DNA of 64,000 nucleotides, taken from assembly GCF_021869535.1 (NCBI RefSeq), contig NW_026262668.1, positions 70,081,558 to 70,145,557 on the forward strand. Reading direction: 5' to 3'. This DNA is from Mytilus californianus (taxonomy: Eukaryota > Mollusca > Bivalvia > Mytilida > Mytilidae). Below, in pieces: positions 35,501 to 47,410 of the stretch. A model generated the notes under the pieces. The model saw only the letters and a program-made list of their open reading frames with translations, had not been told where the DNA came from and did not search any database. How positions within the stretch are numbered: position 1 is the first letter of the stretch; the number at the start of each line of letters is the position of its first letter. A program made the position numbers and the translations under genes.

Positions 35501-36851
35501 CTTAAGGGTCAAATAGAATCTTTATTAGTTTTAGATTTATAATATTATAATTGTTTTTCCTATTAAAATCCGGAGGCCTCATTACTAATAGAAAATATCG
35601 ATTTTTAGTTAATGAGATATCAACCTAGTAACACAATACTATTAATAATAATATATTTATCTGTAGTTTATTATGTCGACATCACTTATATGTCGATCTG
35701 CGAAATGCAAAGTTTGTTTATAGGGTCAAAAATCGTCACTGTTTAATTCAGTTGTGTGGATGGTCATTGAAATACCGCATGTTGTTTATTGACACCTTCC
35801 ATGTCATTGTTATGGCACTTGAATTAGCATTAATGCCTGAATTACGAAAATTTTGGTTATTAAAGGTACCTGATGATGGCTGTTCCAAAAACACGTGTCT
35901 TCTGTACAGAAATGGGTTTTCTACCTTTAAATTTGTTTCGGTACAGTCGCTGGTGTTACATCACTCCCCGGGGTTACTATCAGCCTAGTCAAAGAAATAA
36001 TAATTGTAAAATGAATGATAAACGCGCAGAAGATTATCACGTGTAAATAACGAAGATCGACATGAACTACGTTTTATGACTGTAATAATTGGGACAGAAA
36101 CTAGTTAATGTTTATTAGATTCCATTATAATTATACAGATAGTGGGGCCCGCCTGTATCCCTGCACTATTAAAGTTCATCAAGCGTCTTCGTGATCGTCA
36201 TTATGCAGGATAAACTTGAAAAAATGTTTGTTCCGTAGGTACTGAATCACAATTCCCTAATGACAGCAGTGCTGATTATCAATTATAATAATTTGAACAT
36301 GGGAAGGCTAAAAGCACGAATGATGTTCACTAAAACCAAAGTTTTTGACGGATATGCAACGAACTCGAAAGTGGTTTAACTTTCATTTGGTGTATATATA
36401 AGTTCATAAAGGGAAGAACAAATTATTATTGGAAATTTGTTTTTAAGCTGATTACTGGATATGCTAAAATGTTGATATTATCTACTGACTACGAAGCAAT
36501 TAAAGCAATATTAACATGTAAAGAGAATGTAAATGAATCTGCAATGTCATTCCCCAAATAATAAAACAAATACATTAAATCATCTAAAAATGGATAAATA
36601 TAAATTTGAAATTTGGACAGGCGAAAATTTTGTTTTATCTGTCGAGATAAAATTGTCAATACATAACATATTATCTAAACTGATAACAGTATAACATTGA
36701 AAACAACCGAGATATTTCGAATTGACAGCTGTCTAGGCTGATACGAAGGAAATATAGAATTATGTTACAAGGCAAAACAAAATAACATGTAAACTGTGAC
36801 AATTTAATTTATACTTTTTTTGGAATTTAGATTGTATTCAATACGGGTAAA
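35501..36851. other. Upstream region of the SLC5-like gene
   Basis: No repeat landmarks recognised. Probably contains the promoter and 5' UTR of the first alternative exon; no TATA box chosen. Confidence 0.35.
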
Positions 36852-37259
36852 ATGACTGTGTTAAATTCAAGTTACGCGTCTTGCAGAAAAGTCTGTGAAT
36901 TGTGTCCTGGAGAACAAATTGGATCATTTGTAGCAGTGGATTATGTCTTGTTTGCTGCTGTTTTGGTTATTTCCGCCCTTATTGGAGTGTATTATGTGGT
37001 GAAGGAGTACCTAGCAGCACGGACCGCAACATCGGAAGATGTCCTCATGGGAGGTCGTGACATTGGGATATTTCCAATTGCTATGTCATTGATGGCTAGC
37101 TTTATGTCTGCTATTACAGTTCTAGGAACACCAACAGAAATGTATAATAACAATACAAGTTATTGGATTGCAGGACTTTCTATGATAATTACAGTGATAG
37201 TCACAAATCATGTATTTCTTCCATTTTTCCATGATCTGAGTCTGACTAGCGCTTATGAA
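36852..37259 (+). CDS. SLC5 (Na+/monocarboxylate cotransporter-like) first exon, version a
   Basis: The ATG begins an extracellular N-terminus with CRKVCELCPGE, then a hydrophobic helix (VDYVLFAAVLVISALIGVYY), the family motif TSEDVLMGGRDIGIFPIAMS, a second helix with SLMASFMSAITVLGTPTEMY, and a third helix. It ends in LTSAYE at a perfect donor (GAA, then GTAAGT). DVLMGGR and the SLMAS-F-S segment belong to TM1-TM2 of SLC5A8/A12-type sodium-coupled monocarboxylate/iodide transporters, part of the first LeuT-fold repeat. Exon length is 136 codons, phase 0. No exon 2 follows before the homologous first exon at 41120, and both end at the same residue and phase, so this is either an alternative first exon of one gene or the relic of a tandem duplicate. 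Confidence 0.85.
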
Positions 37260-40200
37260 GTAAGTCATACAAACATGGGTCTCATTTCTAATCCGTATCA
37301 GCTTAACGTTTAACCTTTTGACGCACAATCGTAAATTCTTTAAGGTTGTTTAAACATTTTAAAAGTACATATACTAGTGCGTAAATGCATGTTTTATGGT
37401 CATATGTGCATTATTCTTTTTTTTATTTGATAAGATTGCAGCCAAAACAGAAACATACATTATGATCGATTAATGTCTTCGAATTGTAGGAATATGCTTT
37501 AATTTACAAATGCAAGTTTAACATATCACACTAAGAGGAATATCTCTAGGCTTTTAAATGATAGATATTGTTTTTCATTAATGACTCTCGAGTTCTTCAA
37601 AAATGTTTTACTGAAGAAATAAAATATATCAAGTGTTTCTAAAAATAGTTGAGAGTTAAAAGAGAAGCCAAAATGTATTCTTATCATAAAGGAACGAATA
37701 AATGTGTAGCCGAGAAAAACACAGCTTTTTTAATTACTTATTCATTTAATAATTTATTGAAACCTTTACTTATTTATTTGTTAATTTCGTGATAATAATA
37801 AATCTTCATGGAAACACAACATCTTCATAATGAAGCCCCATTTTTGTCATCATTAAGCTAAAAAAAAATATGATATGCTCTTTAATCAAAAATGTTTGAC
37901 ATAGAAAATATCATGGTTTTTACACTTTTCCAAAAATCATAGACCTTTTTTTTTAATAAGGAATTATAGTTCAACTTGATTAGTATGGGAACTCCTTCAG
38001 CTGATTTAGATTAATTTGGAAATTTATAAGTACTTTCCTGATACTGATGTTCACCTGTCCTCCAGGTGTGTTTTGTTCACACAAGTTCTTAAATATCCGT
38101 GACAACAGACTTGCTTTAGAGGGCATGATTATTTCAAAGCTGAATGGAGCCATTTTGTAGACCAATTGAACTTATCAATTTATAAGGAGTCATTTCCTCC
38201 GAAGCAAGTAAACCAGGCATTGCCTATTTTCTTTCCGCTTTGGCATGTTAGTTTAATCAGTTCGTTGTTATTTCTTCAAAAGGGTAGATATATTTAAATA
38301 AAAAAAAAACAATAAGCGTTTCAACAGCATGCATGAATCCAAAATATTCAAAATAAAGACGAAAGCGAATTAGAGCATTTTCTGTTGTTTAAGGTCGTAC
38401 GGTGACCTGTAGTAATATTTTAGGTGGGATGTATCTAATTGAGGTATACTCAAATCTCCATTTATCAATAAAATAATTATAACATTCATAAAGGTGTAAA
38501 TGCGCCCTTTATTTTATCTATTTATATAGAATATGCTTTAGCTGCTACTTTATCGAATATTTGCCGCAATGAAAGTGGTAGTTGTTGAAAACTTAAATTC
38601 AATTTATAATAATACAATATATATACTGATAAAAAATAAATGTGCACATATGTCTAGAGGGGTTTAAATGGAAAACAAAGTCCATTGAATGAAATATGGT
38701 CGTTTTGATATTGTTTGTTGTGCACACACATGTCTGTTAAAAAAAAAGATATGAAATGATAAACTATCCTGTAAAACAGTTTAATCAAACATTTTACATG
38801 GTAACCATGTTAGATTAGGTATTCAAAGATAACATAAAACTGGGCACGTTTCAAAACACTTACGCGTAATAATCAATACACGCACATGTTGTTCATTTAA
38901 TTTTAAAAGGGAAATGTGTGTACAGTCTCTTCCATAAGCTAATTTTAACAATGTCTTAAATTTGTTGGTTAACCCAATTTTGGATATGATTTTTTTCTTT
39001 TTCTTCTAAATAACATAACTTTAGGAACGGTTTCGAAATCTTACTGAAAACTACGCATTATCACGTTCAAAGCAACATCTTTTCCATAAGTAACTAGATT
39101 CAAGTTGCTGTTGCGGAAAATATTTCAATTTCAAATATAATAAACTTTGAATGAATACATTCGAATATGGCATTTATTTATCTAAGCTCTTAAGTACCTA
39201 ATAAGTAGCGTCATTTGAAATTATTTTAAAAAAGCTATAAAATGAGATGTCAGCGACCAATGGCACACAAAAATACACTAAGAGGTCAATATAAGGTGAT
39301 TACAGTGTGTCAAGCTCTGAATTGCCCCGAGTCTAGAAAACTTGTGAATGAATATAACAGAGACTATCAAAGTTACTACCAAACCAAATTCCCTTAAGTG
39401 ACAAATACATTTATATAAAACAGAAGGCGACCATTGATGAATTTCTGACCTTGGACAGTCAAATGAACATGTCACGTGGATTAACCTAGTTTAATAGCAC
39501 AATCCTAACTAACTTATTATTCGAAATTAGGCTGTAATAATGCTGTTTATATATAGCACTGACATGTTTTTCAGACACTCATATCAAAGAACAGTACAAC
39601 CTGATTATGAGAATTATAATTTGAATCAGGTATAATAACTAAAAGCATTGTCACAACCATGCTCAATTGTGGGTATCTATGCTATTATTCTATTTATTAG
39701 ATACAGCAACGCATGTTCCATTCCCAATACTTTCATGTTTTCCCCCAAAAAATTCAAAAGATTTAATGATTTAAAAAAAAAGACATTCAATGAATATTAA
39801 GGTAGGAACAATAATTTATACTATCTATACGGATGGTGATAAAATGATGTTCCCTTCGTAACAATATCGTTGATCAATAAAAAGTATGGGAGGCAATGTG
39901 AATCACAATTTTTATGAATAAACATTTATTGTTATTACTTTGATTACTGCAAATATTTCTATAAAAGAAAGGTTAGAATTAAATGTTTGATGATTCAAAA
40001 TTTTACAATACGAATACTTGTACATTTGATAATCATAAGATTTTCTTAAAATCATCCACCAAAGTAAACATCGTTCTGAATAGGCACGACATTTTTGTTA
40101 CTGGACATTAAGCAAATAACAGTCAAAACAAATGTGTATGCCATCTTATTAGAATATTGATTGTTGGTGTGTAATGCCACTTTCATCATTATAATTGGCT

Positions 40201-41119
40201 ATTCGTGGCGGAGTGCCCGGAGAGAACCACTGACCTTCGGCAAGAAAACTGGCAAACCTAGCCATTTCTAGAAATGACTAAACAAAAATCAAACAACAAT
40301 CAGATGATAAAAAAAATAAGTGTTGCATACACAGAGGGTAACTTGAATGGTTAACCATCGAATAGAAAACAACTGTAAAGTCATAAGTACGCTACATTAA
40401 TTGAATATTTTATGTTTCATGAATTTTTGTCCTGCACAAACGACCAGCCGCCCTCATACATGTATACACATTCCATACTAAAATTAAATTAAACTTAAGT
40501 TCACGACGGTTTATTCAACACTGTCCTGAAATACCCTTATCTTTTGTCTGTTCATAAACTACTTAGTATTAAAATTTAAGGCTGCATTAGTATGTTTTTC
40601 GTTATATTTGTTTGATTTGGTTTTATTATAGATAAAATCTCCACTGAAAAGGGTCTCAGCCTTATTTTCAATTCGTTTGTTAGATATAACCATCACATAC
40701 ATGTAGTACCAAAGTTGATTTAAATTTCCTGCCCGAGCTGGAGGCTAAATTTTCAGAGATTTGACAAATATGTGGGATGTAAATCAAGAAAGACTACGAC
40801 ACCATACTTATCATAAAAAAAGCAATTAAAACTGTACAGTATTCTTTTTGAAAGAAACATAATATTCTAGAAATGGAAATCACAACAAAATACGCTATGA
40901 CATCTCCCCCATAAAACAACACAAGGTTAACGTTTATCTTCCGTAAAATATTGTTTATCAGTACATGCATTTGGTCAGGTAGTTATCAAAAAAATTATTA
41001 CTGCGCATTTCAGATCATTTCAAAAGGAGCTCACTTTTTCAGTTACAAAGTTTGTACTTTGAATATCTTAAATAGAATATAATTCGAAAGTAAGGATATC
41101 GTTTAGACATCCAGTAGTC
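37260..41119. other. Intron or intergenic between two SLC5 first exons
   Basis: I searched for an acceptor followed by the YLEKRF-type exon 2 and saw none. Contains a SINE core fragment at 40185-40275 and otherwise no recognised feature. The second promoter is presumably just left of 41120. Confidence 0.45.
40185..40275 (-). mobile_element. SINE core fragment
   Basis: The reverse complement carries the GTGGTTCTCTCCGGGCACTC block of the SINE at 655-935, without the tRNA head. Confidence 0.6.
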
Positions 41120-41518
41120 ATGGTAACATATACCAATATAAGCCTAACATCATGCAAGGCAGTGTGTGAATTATGCCCAGGAGAACTAATCGGAACACTT
41201 CAGATAGTGGATTATTGTTTAGTTGTGGCTGTGATGGTCATTTCGGTACTCATCGGGATTTACTTTATATATAAAGACAGAAGTGCTACAGCAGACGACG
41301 TGTTGATGGGTGGTAGAGATATAGGGATATTTCCGATAGCTATGTCATTAATGGCTAGTTGTATGTCTACAATTTTCGTGCTAGGAACCCCAGCAGAAAT
41401 GTATACTCATGATACAAGCTTTGGATTAGCATGTCTCGCAATGTTCCCAACTGCTGTTGTTACATGTCATGTTTTCATTCCATTCTTTCATAAACTTGAA
41501 TTTACAAGTGCGTACGAG
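41120..41518 (+). CDS. SLC5-like transporter first exon, version b
   Basis: 133 codons ending at GAG, then donor GTAATT, phase 0. It keeps CKAVCELCPGELIG, a first helix (VVAVMVISVLIGIYF), DDVLMGGRDIGIFPIAMSLM, CMSTIFVLGTPAEMY and FTSAYE. Compared with version a, the linker before the DVLMGGR motif is shorter (KDRSATAD against KEYLAARTATSED) and the TM2 Phe-Met-Ser-Ala becomes Cys-Met-Ser-Thr, so the pore-facing part of the first repeat differs. It joins exon 2 at 42559 in frame to read SAYE then YLEKRFNR, the family sequence. Confidence 0.88.
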
Positions 41519-42558
41519 GTAATTGACTTTAACATAATTTCAAAAACTTGATACTGGTATATACTTAACATTGAAACGGTGTTAAAATTCTGCAGCATCG
41601 CATGGCTAGTATGCTAAGGAAATGAAAAATTATACAATAAATGCCTGTAAATTACGGGTATAAATTGCTTTATGATTACTCTATGTGTAATCACTTAAGC
41701 ATAATGAATGAAAGAGTCTGTTCGTCCAGCGGCAAATATTTCATGAACATTCAAAACGAAGTGTGCTTATGAACAATGTCCATTGTTATATTTATTTTCT
41801 TAACATATTAAAACCACATTATTCCTATAGTGTAACATAGAGGTACTGAGTTCACTGATGTATAAATTTATGTTCATGTATTTTATTATTTTATCGACTC
41901 ATCATCCCAACACCCTATATTCAGTCATAATATCAAATCTAATATGGTATCTGGTTTCTGAAAAGCTGAAAGCCGAATTTTTATAGATCCATTCTACTTT
42001 GTTCAGAGTAATATACTTATATCTGCTGTAATTTTTTTATATTTAGTTGGGAATCCAAGTCAAATAATTCAAACATGAATATCACGTTTTTCAACCTCTC
42101 GAAAGTTACTGTAATAAATACATAGAAATCTGTTCACTGTAAAGATGCCAATAAGGACAATACTGAGGAAAAAGAGATGATAATAAACAAGGCTGTCGCT
42201 GCTGTAATTGGGCTGCTTTAGACCAGTTTAAAATGTACTATGGCGCTGTTACCTAGTCTTGTTTTCTACATTGTAATTGGGAACCATAAAAATGCCATGA
42301 TTCTAAGGAACACCAGTTTCAACCCAATCTTAATTCTTAGCTAGCTATGATATATATAGACAGCAATGAAGGATAAAAAAGATATGAAAAACAGTGAAAA
42401 AATGACTGGTACTATAAAACCAGTTCTTGTTATAAACACATAGAAGATAACATTGTAATCATTAAGTTTTTTTGGAAATAGATCAACCTAATATCTTGAC
42501 TGTTTAAAATCATTTAATTTTCTGACATATTGAAAACAGTTTTTTTTTCATCTTTCAG

Positions 42559-42624
42559 TATTTAGAGAAGCGTTTCAACAGAGCTGTACGAGTGTGTGCG
42601 TCCCTTTTATTTATGCTAAATATG
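42559..42624 (+). CDS. SLC5-like transporter exon 2
   Basis: Between TCTTTCAG and GTAAGT, 66 nt encode YLEKRFNRAVRVCASLLFML then NM, phase 0 at both ends. This is the conserved YLE-x-RF motif at the start of TM3 of SLC5 transporters. The intron that follows carries the Gypsy-type element at 43136-47274. Confidence 0.88.
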
Positions 42625-43135
42625 GTAAGTTTGGCAGTTTAAATAAATACAGCCTTAATTCCATAAAGACAGAAAAAACAATTAAAATTTATATTTATGT
42701 TATAGTTAAGATGTAGTCAATGAAAAACTGTAAGCCTTTAAAGCCCTTACAACAACTCTAGAAGTTGTAGTCCGTTGATAGCATGGAATGTATAAATACG
42801 ACGTCTGGTCTGATTTAGGGCGTTTATTCTAAGATCCTTGATGACAGGTGCTAGAAATGGCTGCCATGTAAGTAGGTGGCTTAATGCAATGAAATACCTG
42901 GTTCAAACTAACCTTTCATTTTTCAATTTTTGTTCACCAAGTCAGGAGTATGGTCGTTATTCGATAAATAATTCAACGTTAATTATTTGAAGAAATTGTT
43001 TCTGATGTTTACCAGTAAAAACTTATGATTTTTTAGAATCTACCTTGAAGTTCAAAACATTTGTAATTTGTCAATCGCTGCATAGTAATTTTCTTGAATG
43101 AACTTGTTTTCAATTTTGTTGCTTTGATATTGTAC
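42625..43135. other. Intron 2, left of the LTR element
   Basis: No coding potential. A patch near 42930 (CACCAAGTCAGGAGTATGG) faintly resembles the dispersed repeat at 11262. Confidence 0.5.
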
Positions 43136-43904
43136 TGTAATGTTTATTGGTCGTTATGGTTACAAACAAGAAGAACCTTGTTGTATCAATACATGTTTCA
43201 CGCAGAAGGAAGCGTTGGGTCGATTTAGACGTTTGGCGGGAAAGTCAGTGGTTGGGTCCAAGGGTATGGGGGTGTTTGAGAGGGATTCTTGTGTTCGGTA
43301 TCGGGAACATTTAGAGAACACCCCTATCCAGTAAATATTGTATTCACCCTGGGGTATATAAGCGGGTGAGGATTACAGTTCGGGTTCTGTCGATATTCTC
43401 ATTAAGAAGACCAGTGTACAAGAGTAAGGCACGTTACATAGCTGTAAGTGATATTGTCGAGGACAACTTGTACTGGGGACAACTTGTACTAGGTACAAGT
43501 TGGTCTAACATAGGAAGTTGGCAGAGCAGACTGTCCCATACGGAGGACGGACTGCAATAATATAACCCGCACTGTCTTGTAGTGACAGACTGTCCCACTC
43601 GGAGGACAGCTGTACCAGCAGCACTGTCTGGTATCGACAGACTGTACCAGCCACACTGTCTTGTAGTGACAGACCGTCCCATCTGGAGGACAGGCTGTAA
43701 GATTGTATTATATTTGTATATATATATATATATATATAATTGTTAGTCGTTACTTTATATCGGCAAAGAGCCCGTGTGTATATTTTAGTTCATTGTGTAT
43801 AACATAGATAGTTAATAGTATTGCCGTATTGTTTATGGACAGCTTGAATCCAAGTATTTACTGGAACGGACGTTTAAGATATAAACGCCTGGTTACACGT
43901 TACA
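43136..43904 (+). repeat. 5' LTR
   Basis: A likely promoter TATA box (TATATAAG) lies at 43355-43362 after a CACCCTGGGG segment. Downstream, 43530-43695 holds imperfect repeats of GACTGTCCCA, GGAGGAC and CACTGTCTTGTAGTGACAG that can form small hairpins in the R/U5 RNA. A TA microsatellite follows near 43717-43738. The short frames inside (duplicated in the 3' LTR) are not genes. Confidence 0.9.
43355..43362 (+). promoter_or_regulatory. LTR TATA box
   Basis: TATATAAG preceded by GGGG and followed by CGGGTGAGG; the same sequence is in the 3' LTR at about 46727. It is the only TATA-like motif in a GC-richer context in the LTR, consistent with the pol II start for the element. Confidence 0.55.
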
Positions 43905-43906
43905 TA

Positions 43907-43925
43907 TTTGGTGGCTAGCGGTTGG
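43907..43925 (+). other. Candidate primer binding site
   Basis: Directly after the 5' LTR, TTTGGTGGCTAGCGGTTGG begins with TGG as expected for the complement of a tRNA 3' CCA end. The tRNA cannot be named by eye. Confidence 0.5.
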
Positions 43926-44129
43926 GATTCAAGTTGTCTATCAAATACTATTTGATTGATTGATCGTCATTAAATTTATTGTCAGTTGACATCAGTGTTT
44001 ATTCAAAAGATTAAAGCGGATCAACCGTGAGGCATAGTTGTAGTTCACGGCTGAGTTGTAACACGAGTGTATTATTTAGTAAAAGATTATAACATTATAA
44101 TTGTTTTATTTGACTTGCACTATACTGCA

Positions 44130-46412
44130 ATGAATATATTAAATATTGACGATCAGATTGCTGAAATAAGTAGACAAATACAGTCTCTTAGTGAAAGCAC
44201 AATACAACATGGACAAAGTTTTATATCTTCCACACCTCGAGATCAGGGTATACGTCAAAAGGTTGTTGAAAACAGAGAACATGATTCAGTCGTAGTGACG
44301 ACAGAGCCGTCTCTATCAACACCTGTTGGACTGGCCGTGGGTGATACACTGCCTTGGCCAGATAGGTATATCATAACAAATCCTCACTTGAATAATAGAA
44401 AATCCATTGGGCAAGACAGAAATCAAAATATTAATCCTAAGCAGGAATTAACAAAAAATCAAAGCACTGCTCATACTGTAAGCTCTGGTTCAAATGATGT
44501 TAAAATCAAACTTTCAAAATATGATGGCATTACTCCTTGGATGGATTATTTATCACACTTTGAGATGTGTGCCCTTGTTAATATGTGGTCTGAACATCAA
44601 AAAGGTTTGTACTTGGCCGTGTCACTGATTGGAAAGGCCCAAGCAGTCCTGGGTGATTTACCAAAGGAAAAGAGACAAATATTTTCAGACCTAGTATATG
44701 CACTGGAGGAACGCTTTGCTCCATCCAGTCAAACGGAACTATATCGTGTTCATTTCAAGGAATGTCGACAAAAAGCAAGCGAGACTTTGCCGGGGTTAGG
44801 TCAGTCAGTTCGAAGACTTTCTAATCTGGCCTACCCGACTGCTCCGTTAGAATTAAGGGACACGCTTGCCAAAGAACAGTTTATAGATGCGCTAGTAGAC
44901 TCAGAAATGAGACTGAGAATTAAACAGTCTCGTCCAAAAGGTCTTAACGAAGCTATACGGTTGGCGGTTGAGCTTGAAGCTTATAACAAGGCTGAGAGTA
45001 GAACAATGAAAAGTATGGGTCACTTACGACATACTACTAGTGACGAACGGACAGAAGCACCTAATAGTCCTGATATGACTGTATCTATGGGACAAATGAC
45101 GGCGTGGATACAGACGATTGAAAATAGTTTACAATCCTTAACAAAAGAACTTAGGGATTTAAAGTACACGAGAAAGTTCCAACCACAGGGGAAGATAAAT
45201 AGCACACAAAGCAAAGGAAAAAGGCGTGGTCCTTGTTTCAGTTGTGGAGAAATAGGACACTTTGCAAGAAATTGTCCTAATAATAATCAGAAGCAAGGTA
45301 CTCGGGGAACAGATAGCAACGGAACATATACGGACGGATCGGTTAATACACTGAAGTCTGAAGTTAAGTCTTCAAACAATGATAAAGGCGCTGTTGTTGT
45401 TTCAGCATCAGAGGATGCAGGAATGTTTGTTGAGTTGAGCATTCACGATATACCAGTCAAGTTTGTGGTTGATACTGGAGCTACACTAACTATAGTTTCT
45501 TCAAGAGTGTATGATTTAATACCTGACTTGTGTAGGCCGCATTTGAGTGAAACTAGGTCACATATTAAGTCTTTTTGTGATAAATATTTAAGCCTTAGAG
45601 GTACGGGTAGTTTTACACTTGATTTTGGTAAAGAGAAGTTTACTTCAGAGGCCGTTGTAACTGACCTACAAGTCGATGGAATTCTAGGTTTAGACTTTAT
45701 GAAGAAAAATAAGTGTCTGATTGACGTGTCTGCTAAATTATTACACTTCGATAACTTTAAGGTCCCTCTACTTTTTCAAGGTACCCAGAATAGAAATGTT
45801 CACAGAAAACCATGTCGGTTAACATCAGACAGACAGTCAAAAACGGACCGTGATTGTTCTAAGAGAGAACAAAGTCAGGTCAATATAGTTACAAGTAAGA
45901 TGCCAGACAAAGGTAAAGACTTGACTTTAAATGAGTTACAATCAAATGACTCGGTCCTTAAACGTGTTAAGCGGTGGCTGACAGAGGGTCAAAGGCCACA
46001 ATACAATGAGGTATCCAGTAAGGGATATTTTCTTAGGTCATTATGGAGTCAGTTTGGTTGTTTAGAGGTCCACGGTGATATAGTAGTTAGACGCTTCAAT
46101 GACCTAGAACTGAACGTTGCAAAATTACAAGCGGTAATTCCAATGTCGGAGCGCAAACAAGTATTAGAATACTGTCATGACACAAAGTATGCTGGTCACT
46201 TAGGTATTCATAAAACTCGAGAGAAAATACGCCAGTCTTACTATTGGCCTGGTTTGAAATCTGACGTTAGGGCATATGTTGCTAGTTGCAATAAGTGTAC
46301 TAGGAGAAACCACCCAATGAAAAAGAATCGTGCCTCAATGAGATTAGAGGAGGAAAATAGTCGTCATAAGAGTCAGAGACCAGCCTGGATGGCTGATTGT
46401 GAAATTGAATAA
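44130..46412 (+). CDS. Gag-protease-integrase zinc finger polyprotein lacking RT
   Basis: An uninterrupted frame of 760 codons from the ATG at 44130 (an upstream in-frame ATG at 44067 is possible but precedes a poor leader). Order: a Gag helical domain with a WMDYLSHFEM start and ELYRVHFKECRQKASETLPG; a CCHC knuckle CFSCGEIGHFARNC (45234-45275); an aspartic protease with FVVDTGATLTIVSS (DTG at 45471-45479) and GILGLDFM; then, about 150 codons later, the integrase HHCC zinc finger (HDTKYAGHLGIHKTREKI ... YWPGLKSDV ... SCNKC). Reverse transcriptase, RNase H and the integrase DDE core are absent, and the protein ends with a short C-terminal remnant (RPAWMADC). Since the frame is intact and the LTRs nearly identical, it is probably mobilised in trans by a complete relative. 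Confidence 0.9.
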   Translation: MNILNIDDQIAEISRQIQSLSESTIQHGQSFISSTPRDQGIRQKVVENREHDSVVVTTEPSLSTPVGLAVGDTLPWPDRYIITNPHLNNRKSIGQDRNQNINPKQELTKNQSTAHTVSSGSNDVKIKLSKYDGITPWMDYLSHFEMCALVNMWSEHQKGLYLAVSLIGKAQAVLGDLPKEKRQIFSDLVYALEERFAPSSQTELYRVHFKECRQKASETLPGLGQSVRRLSNLAYPTAPLELRDTLAKEQFIDALVDSEMRLRIKQSRPKGLNEAIRLAVELEAYNKAESRTMKSMGHLRHTTSDERTEAPNSPDMTVSMGQMTAWIQTIENSLQSLTKELRDLKYTRKFQPQGKINSTQSKGKRRGPCFSCGEIGHFARNCPNNNQKQGTRGTDSNGTYTDGSVNTLKSEVKSSNNDKGAVVVSASEDAGMFVELSIHDIPVKFVVDTGATLTIVSSRVYDLIPDLCRPHLSETRSHIKSFCDKYLSLRGTGSFTLDFGKEKFTSEAVVTDLQVDGILGLDFMKKNKCLIDVSAKLLHFDNFKVPLLFQGTQNRNVHRKPCRLTSDRQSKTDRDCSKREQSQVNIVTSKMPDKGKDLTLNELQSNDSVLKRVKRWLTEGQRPQYNEVSSKGYFLRSLWSQFGCLEVHGDIVVRRFNDLELNVAKLQAVIPMSERKQVLEYCHDTKYAGHLGIHKTREKIRQSYYWPGLKSDVRAYVASCNKCTRRNHPMKKNRASMRLEEENSRHKSQRPAWMADCEIE

Positions 46413-46507
46413 AGTCAAGATTGTGTACATATATTTATGGATGAATTTTGTTTTGTAATTGTAATGTTTATATCATGCGGGACGCATGTAGATTGAGGCG
46501 TGGGTTA

Positions 46508-47274
46508 TGTAATGTTTATTGGTCGTTATGGTTACAAACAAGAAGAACCTTGTTGTATCAATACATGTTTCACGCAGAAGGAAGCGTTGGGTCGATTTAG
46601 ACGTTTGGCGGGAAAGTCAGTGGTTGGGTCCAAGGGTATGGGGGTGTTTGAGAGGGATTCTTGTGTTCGGTATCGGGAACATTTAGAGAACACCCCTATC
46701 CAGTAAATATTGTATTCACCCTGGGGTATATAAGCGGGTGAGGATTACAGTTCGGGTGCTGTCGATATTCTCATTAAGAAGACCAGTGTACAAGAGTAAG
46801 GCACGTTACATAGCTGTAAGTGATATTGTCGAGGACAACTTGTACTGGGGACAACTTGTACTAGGTACAAGTTGGTCTAACATAGGAAGTTGGCAGAGCA
46901 GACTGTCCCATACGGAGGACGGACTGCAATAATATAACCCGCACTGTCTTGTAGTGACAGACTGTCCCACTCGGAGGACAGCTGTACCAGCAGCACTGTC
47001 TGGTATCGACAGACTGTACCAGCCACACTGTCTTGTAGTGACAGACCGTCCCATCTGGAGGACAGGCTGTAAGATTGTATTATATTTGTATATATATATA
47101 TATATATAATTGTTAGTCGTTACTTTATATCGGCAAAGAGCCCGTGTGTATATTTTAGTTCATTGTGTATAACATAGATAGTTAATAGTATTGCCGTATT
47201 GTTTATGGACAGCTTGAATCCAAGTATTTACTGGAACGGACGTTTAAGATATAAACGCCTGGTTACACGTTACA
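46508..47274 (+). repeat. 3' LTR
   Basis: Matches the 5' LTR base for base except for one substitution and a 2-bp shorter TA run. It is preceded by a weakly purine-rich segment (GATTGAGGCGTGGG) in the place of the polypurine tract. Confidence 0.9.
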
Positions 47275-47372
47275 GTACTAGGTTATGCAAAGCAGTCTGT
47301 AAATATTGTACTGGTTTATGCAAAGCAGTCTGTAAATATTGTACTAGTTTATGCAAAGCAGTCTGTAAATAT
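47275..47372 (+). repeat. 33-bp tandem repeat, three copies
   Basis: Unit GTACTGGTTTATGCAAAGCA, then GTCTGTAAATATT, at 47275, 47308 and 47341. Each unit carries the GTAC used as insertion target by the LTR element, which lies exactly at the first one. Confidence 0.85.
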
Positions 47373-47410
47373 GTCATACCACATCATAATATGTTTATAT
47401 TTATTTTCAG

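Larger units (their letters stand above)
43136..47274 (+). mobile_element. Young non-autonomous Gypsy-type LTR retrotransposon
   Basis: LTRs 43136-43904 and 46508-47274 start TGTAA and end TTACA. The element is flanked by a 4-bp direct repeat GTAC (43132-43135 and 47275-47278), a target duplication. The LTRs differ, as far as I can read, by one substitution (GGGTTCTG against GGGTGCTG) and two bases in a TA run, so insertion was recent. The internal region has one long frame (44130-46412). It sits in the same orientation as, and inside an intron of, the SLC5-like gene. Confidence 0.92.

Noticed and set aside
43140..43682. Small genes of 64 and 82 codons duplicated at 46512 and 46806
   Set aside because: They lie inside the two LTRs and are duplicated because the LTRs are.
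47275..47372. CRISPR-like array
   Set aside because: Direct 33-bp tandem repeats without spacers, in a eukaryotic intron.
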